DNA of 7,311 nucleotides, taken from positions 1 through 7,311 of the forward strand of contig JAIROH010000151.1 in assembly GCA_031257595.1 (NCBI GenBank), in the 5' to 3' direction. The notes under the pieces were generated by a model. That model ran no database searches, had not been told where the DNA came from, and was given only the letters and a program-made list of their open reading frames with translations. This stretch comes from Treponema sp. (lineage in GTDB: Bacteria > Spirochaetota > Spirochaetia > Treponematales > Breznakiellaceae). Below, in pieces: positions 7,180 through 7,311 of the stretch. The stretch's first letter is position 1. The number at the start of each line of letters is the position of its first letter. The position numbers and the translations under genes were made by a program.

Positions 7180-7311
7180 TTATTGGTGCCCCAACAGTTC
7201 GCCATATGTTGTAGGCGCTATTTTCATAGCGTTTTCAAGCAATCGGTAGAAGAGCAGTCCACGCTTAGCGGCATTTCTGCGGTTGAATCTGAAGGTGTAT
7301 TCCTCAAGATA
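7180..7311 (-). CDS. IS1595-family (ISXO2-like) transposase, C-terminal 43 residues, partial
   Basis: Read on the minus strand from the right edge, this gives 43 residues starting YLEEYTFRFNRR, continuing RGLLFYRLLENA and ending ELLGHQ before TAA (7182-7180). The Y-L-x-E-[FY]-x-F-R-F-N-R-R signature followed by RGLLFYRLL is the characteristic C-terminus of ISXO2-like DDE transposases of the IS1595 family, which are typically about 300 residues. Only the tail is visible, so the catalytic DD(E/N) residues and the N-terminal zinc-binding region cannot be judged, nor whether the element is still active. The reading frame is clean to the edge. It converges with addBA, with the decayed flavoprotein fragment in between. 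Confidence 0.8.
   Translation of the reverse strand, partial: YLEEYTFRFNRRNAAKRGLLFYRLLENAMKIAPTTYGELLGHQ

Larger units (their letters stand above)
7093..7311 (-). mobile_element. End of an IS1595-family (ISXO2-like) insertion sequence, cut by the window edge
   Basis: The segment contains the 3' end of an IS1595-type transposase on the minus strand and, about 87 bases beyond its stop, the sequence GGGGCTGTAAAAGAAG starting at 7093. A G-rich terminus a short distance outside the transposase gene is what this family usually shows, so 7093 is proposed as the IS tip. The opposite end lies outside the window, so neither the terminal inverted repeat pair nor a target duplication can be confirmed. 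If 7093 is the tip and the usual 8-bp duplication was made, TAGATGAA at 7085-7092 would be one copy. Confidence 0.6.

Noticed and set aside
7170..7205. TTGACT at 7170-7175 as a promoter -35 element
   Set aside because: No convincing -10 hexamer lies 16-18 bases downstream, and it would point into the antisense strand of the transposase gene.

Overview
The window is almost filled by a two-gene, co-directional operon for an AddAB (RexAB)-type helicase-nuclease, the enzyme that processes double-strand DNA ends for recombination. A short, decayed intergenic stretch follows it, and the window ends in the edge of an insertion sequence. Protein character and gene order fit a bacterium with AddAB rather than RecBCD. 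The moderately GC-rich composition and sequence style suggest a spirochaete of the Treponema lineage, possibly gut-associated, but that placement is an impression and was not tested.

Bases 3-3020 hold addB, a helicase-like scaffold without a visible P-loop, ending in a RecB-type nuclease with a complete four-cysteine iron-sulfur motif. Bases 3017-6811 hold addA, a UvrD/RecB-type helicase with all classical motifs and its own C-terminal nuclease. The two genes overlap by four bases (ATGA), and a strong ribosome binding site for addA lies inside the end of addB. The layout predicts translational coupling and equal production of the two subunits, which form one heterodimer.

Bases 6812-7092 contain no intact gene. 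They hold a perfect GC-rich hairpin flanked by two weaker palindromes, then a start-less 53-codon open frame that reads like the middle of a flavodoxin-fold NAD(P)H/FMN oxidoreductase. I interpret this as a gene remnant.

From about 7093 to the right edge there is the tip of an IS1595-family (ISXO2-like) insertion sequence. The C-terminal 43 residues of its transposase are encoded on the minus strand and cut by the window end. The element lies only about ten bases from the end of the flavoprotein remnant, so IS activity may have contributed to the loss of that gene.

I see no CRISPR array, tRNA, rRNA or novel defence system. The core of the window is a conventional, apparently intact DNA repair operon, and the more unusual material is confined to the last 500 bases.
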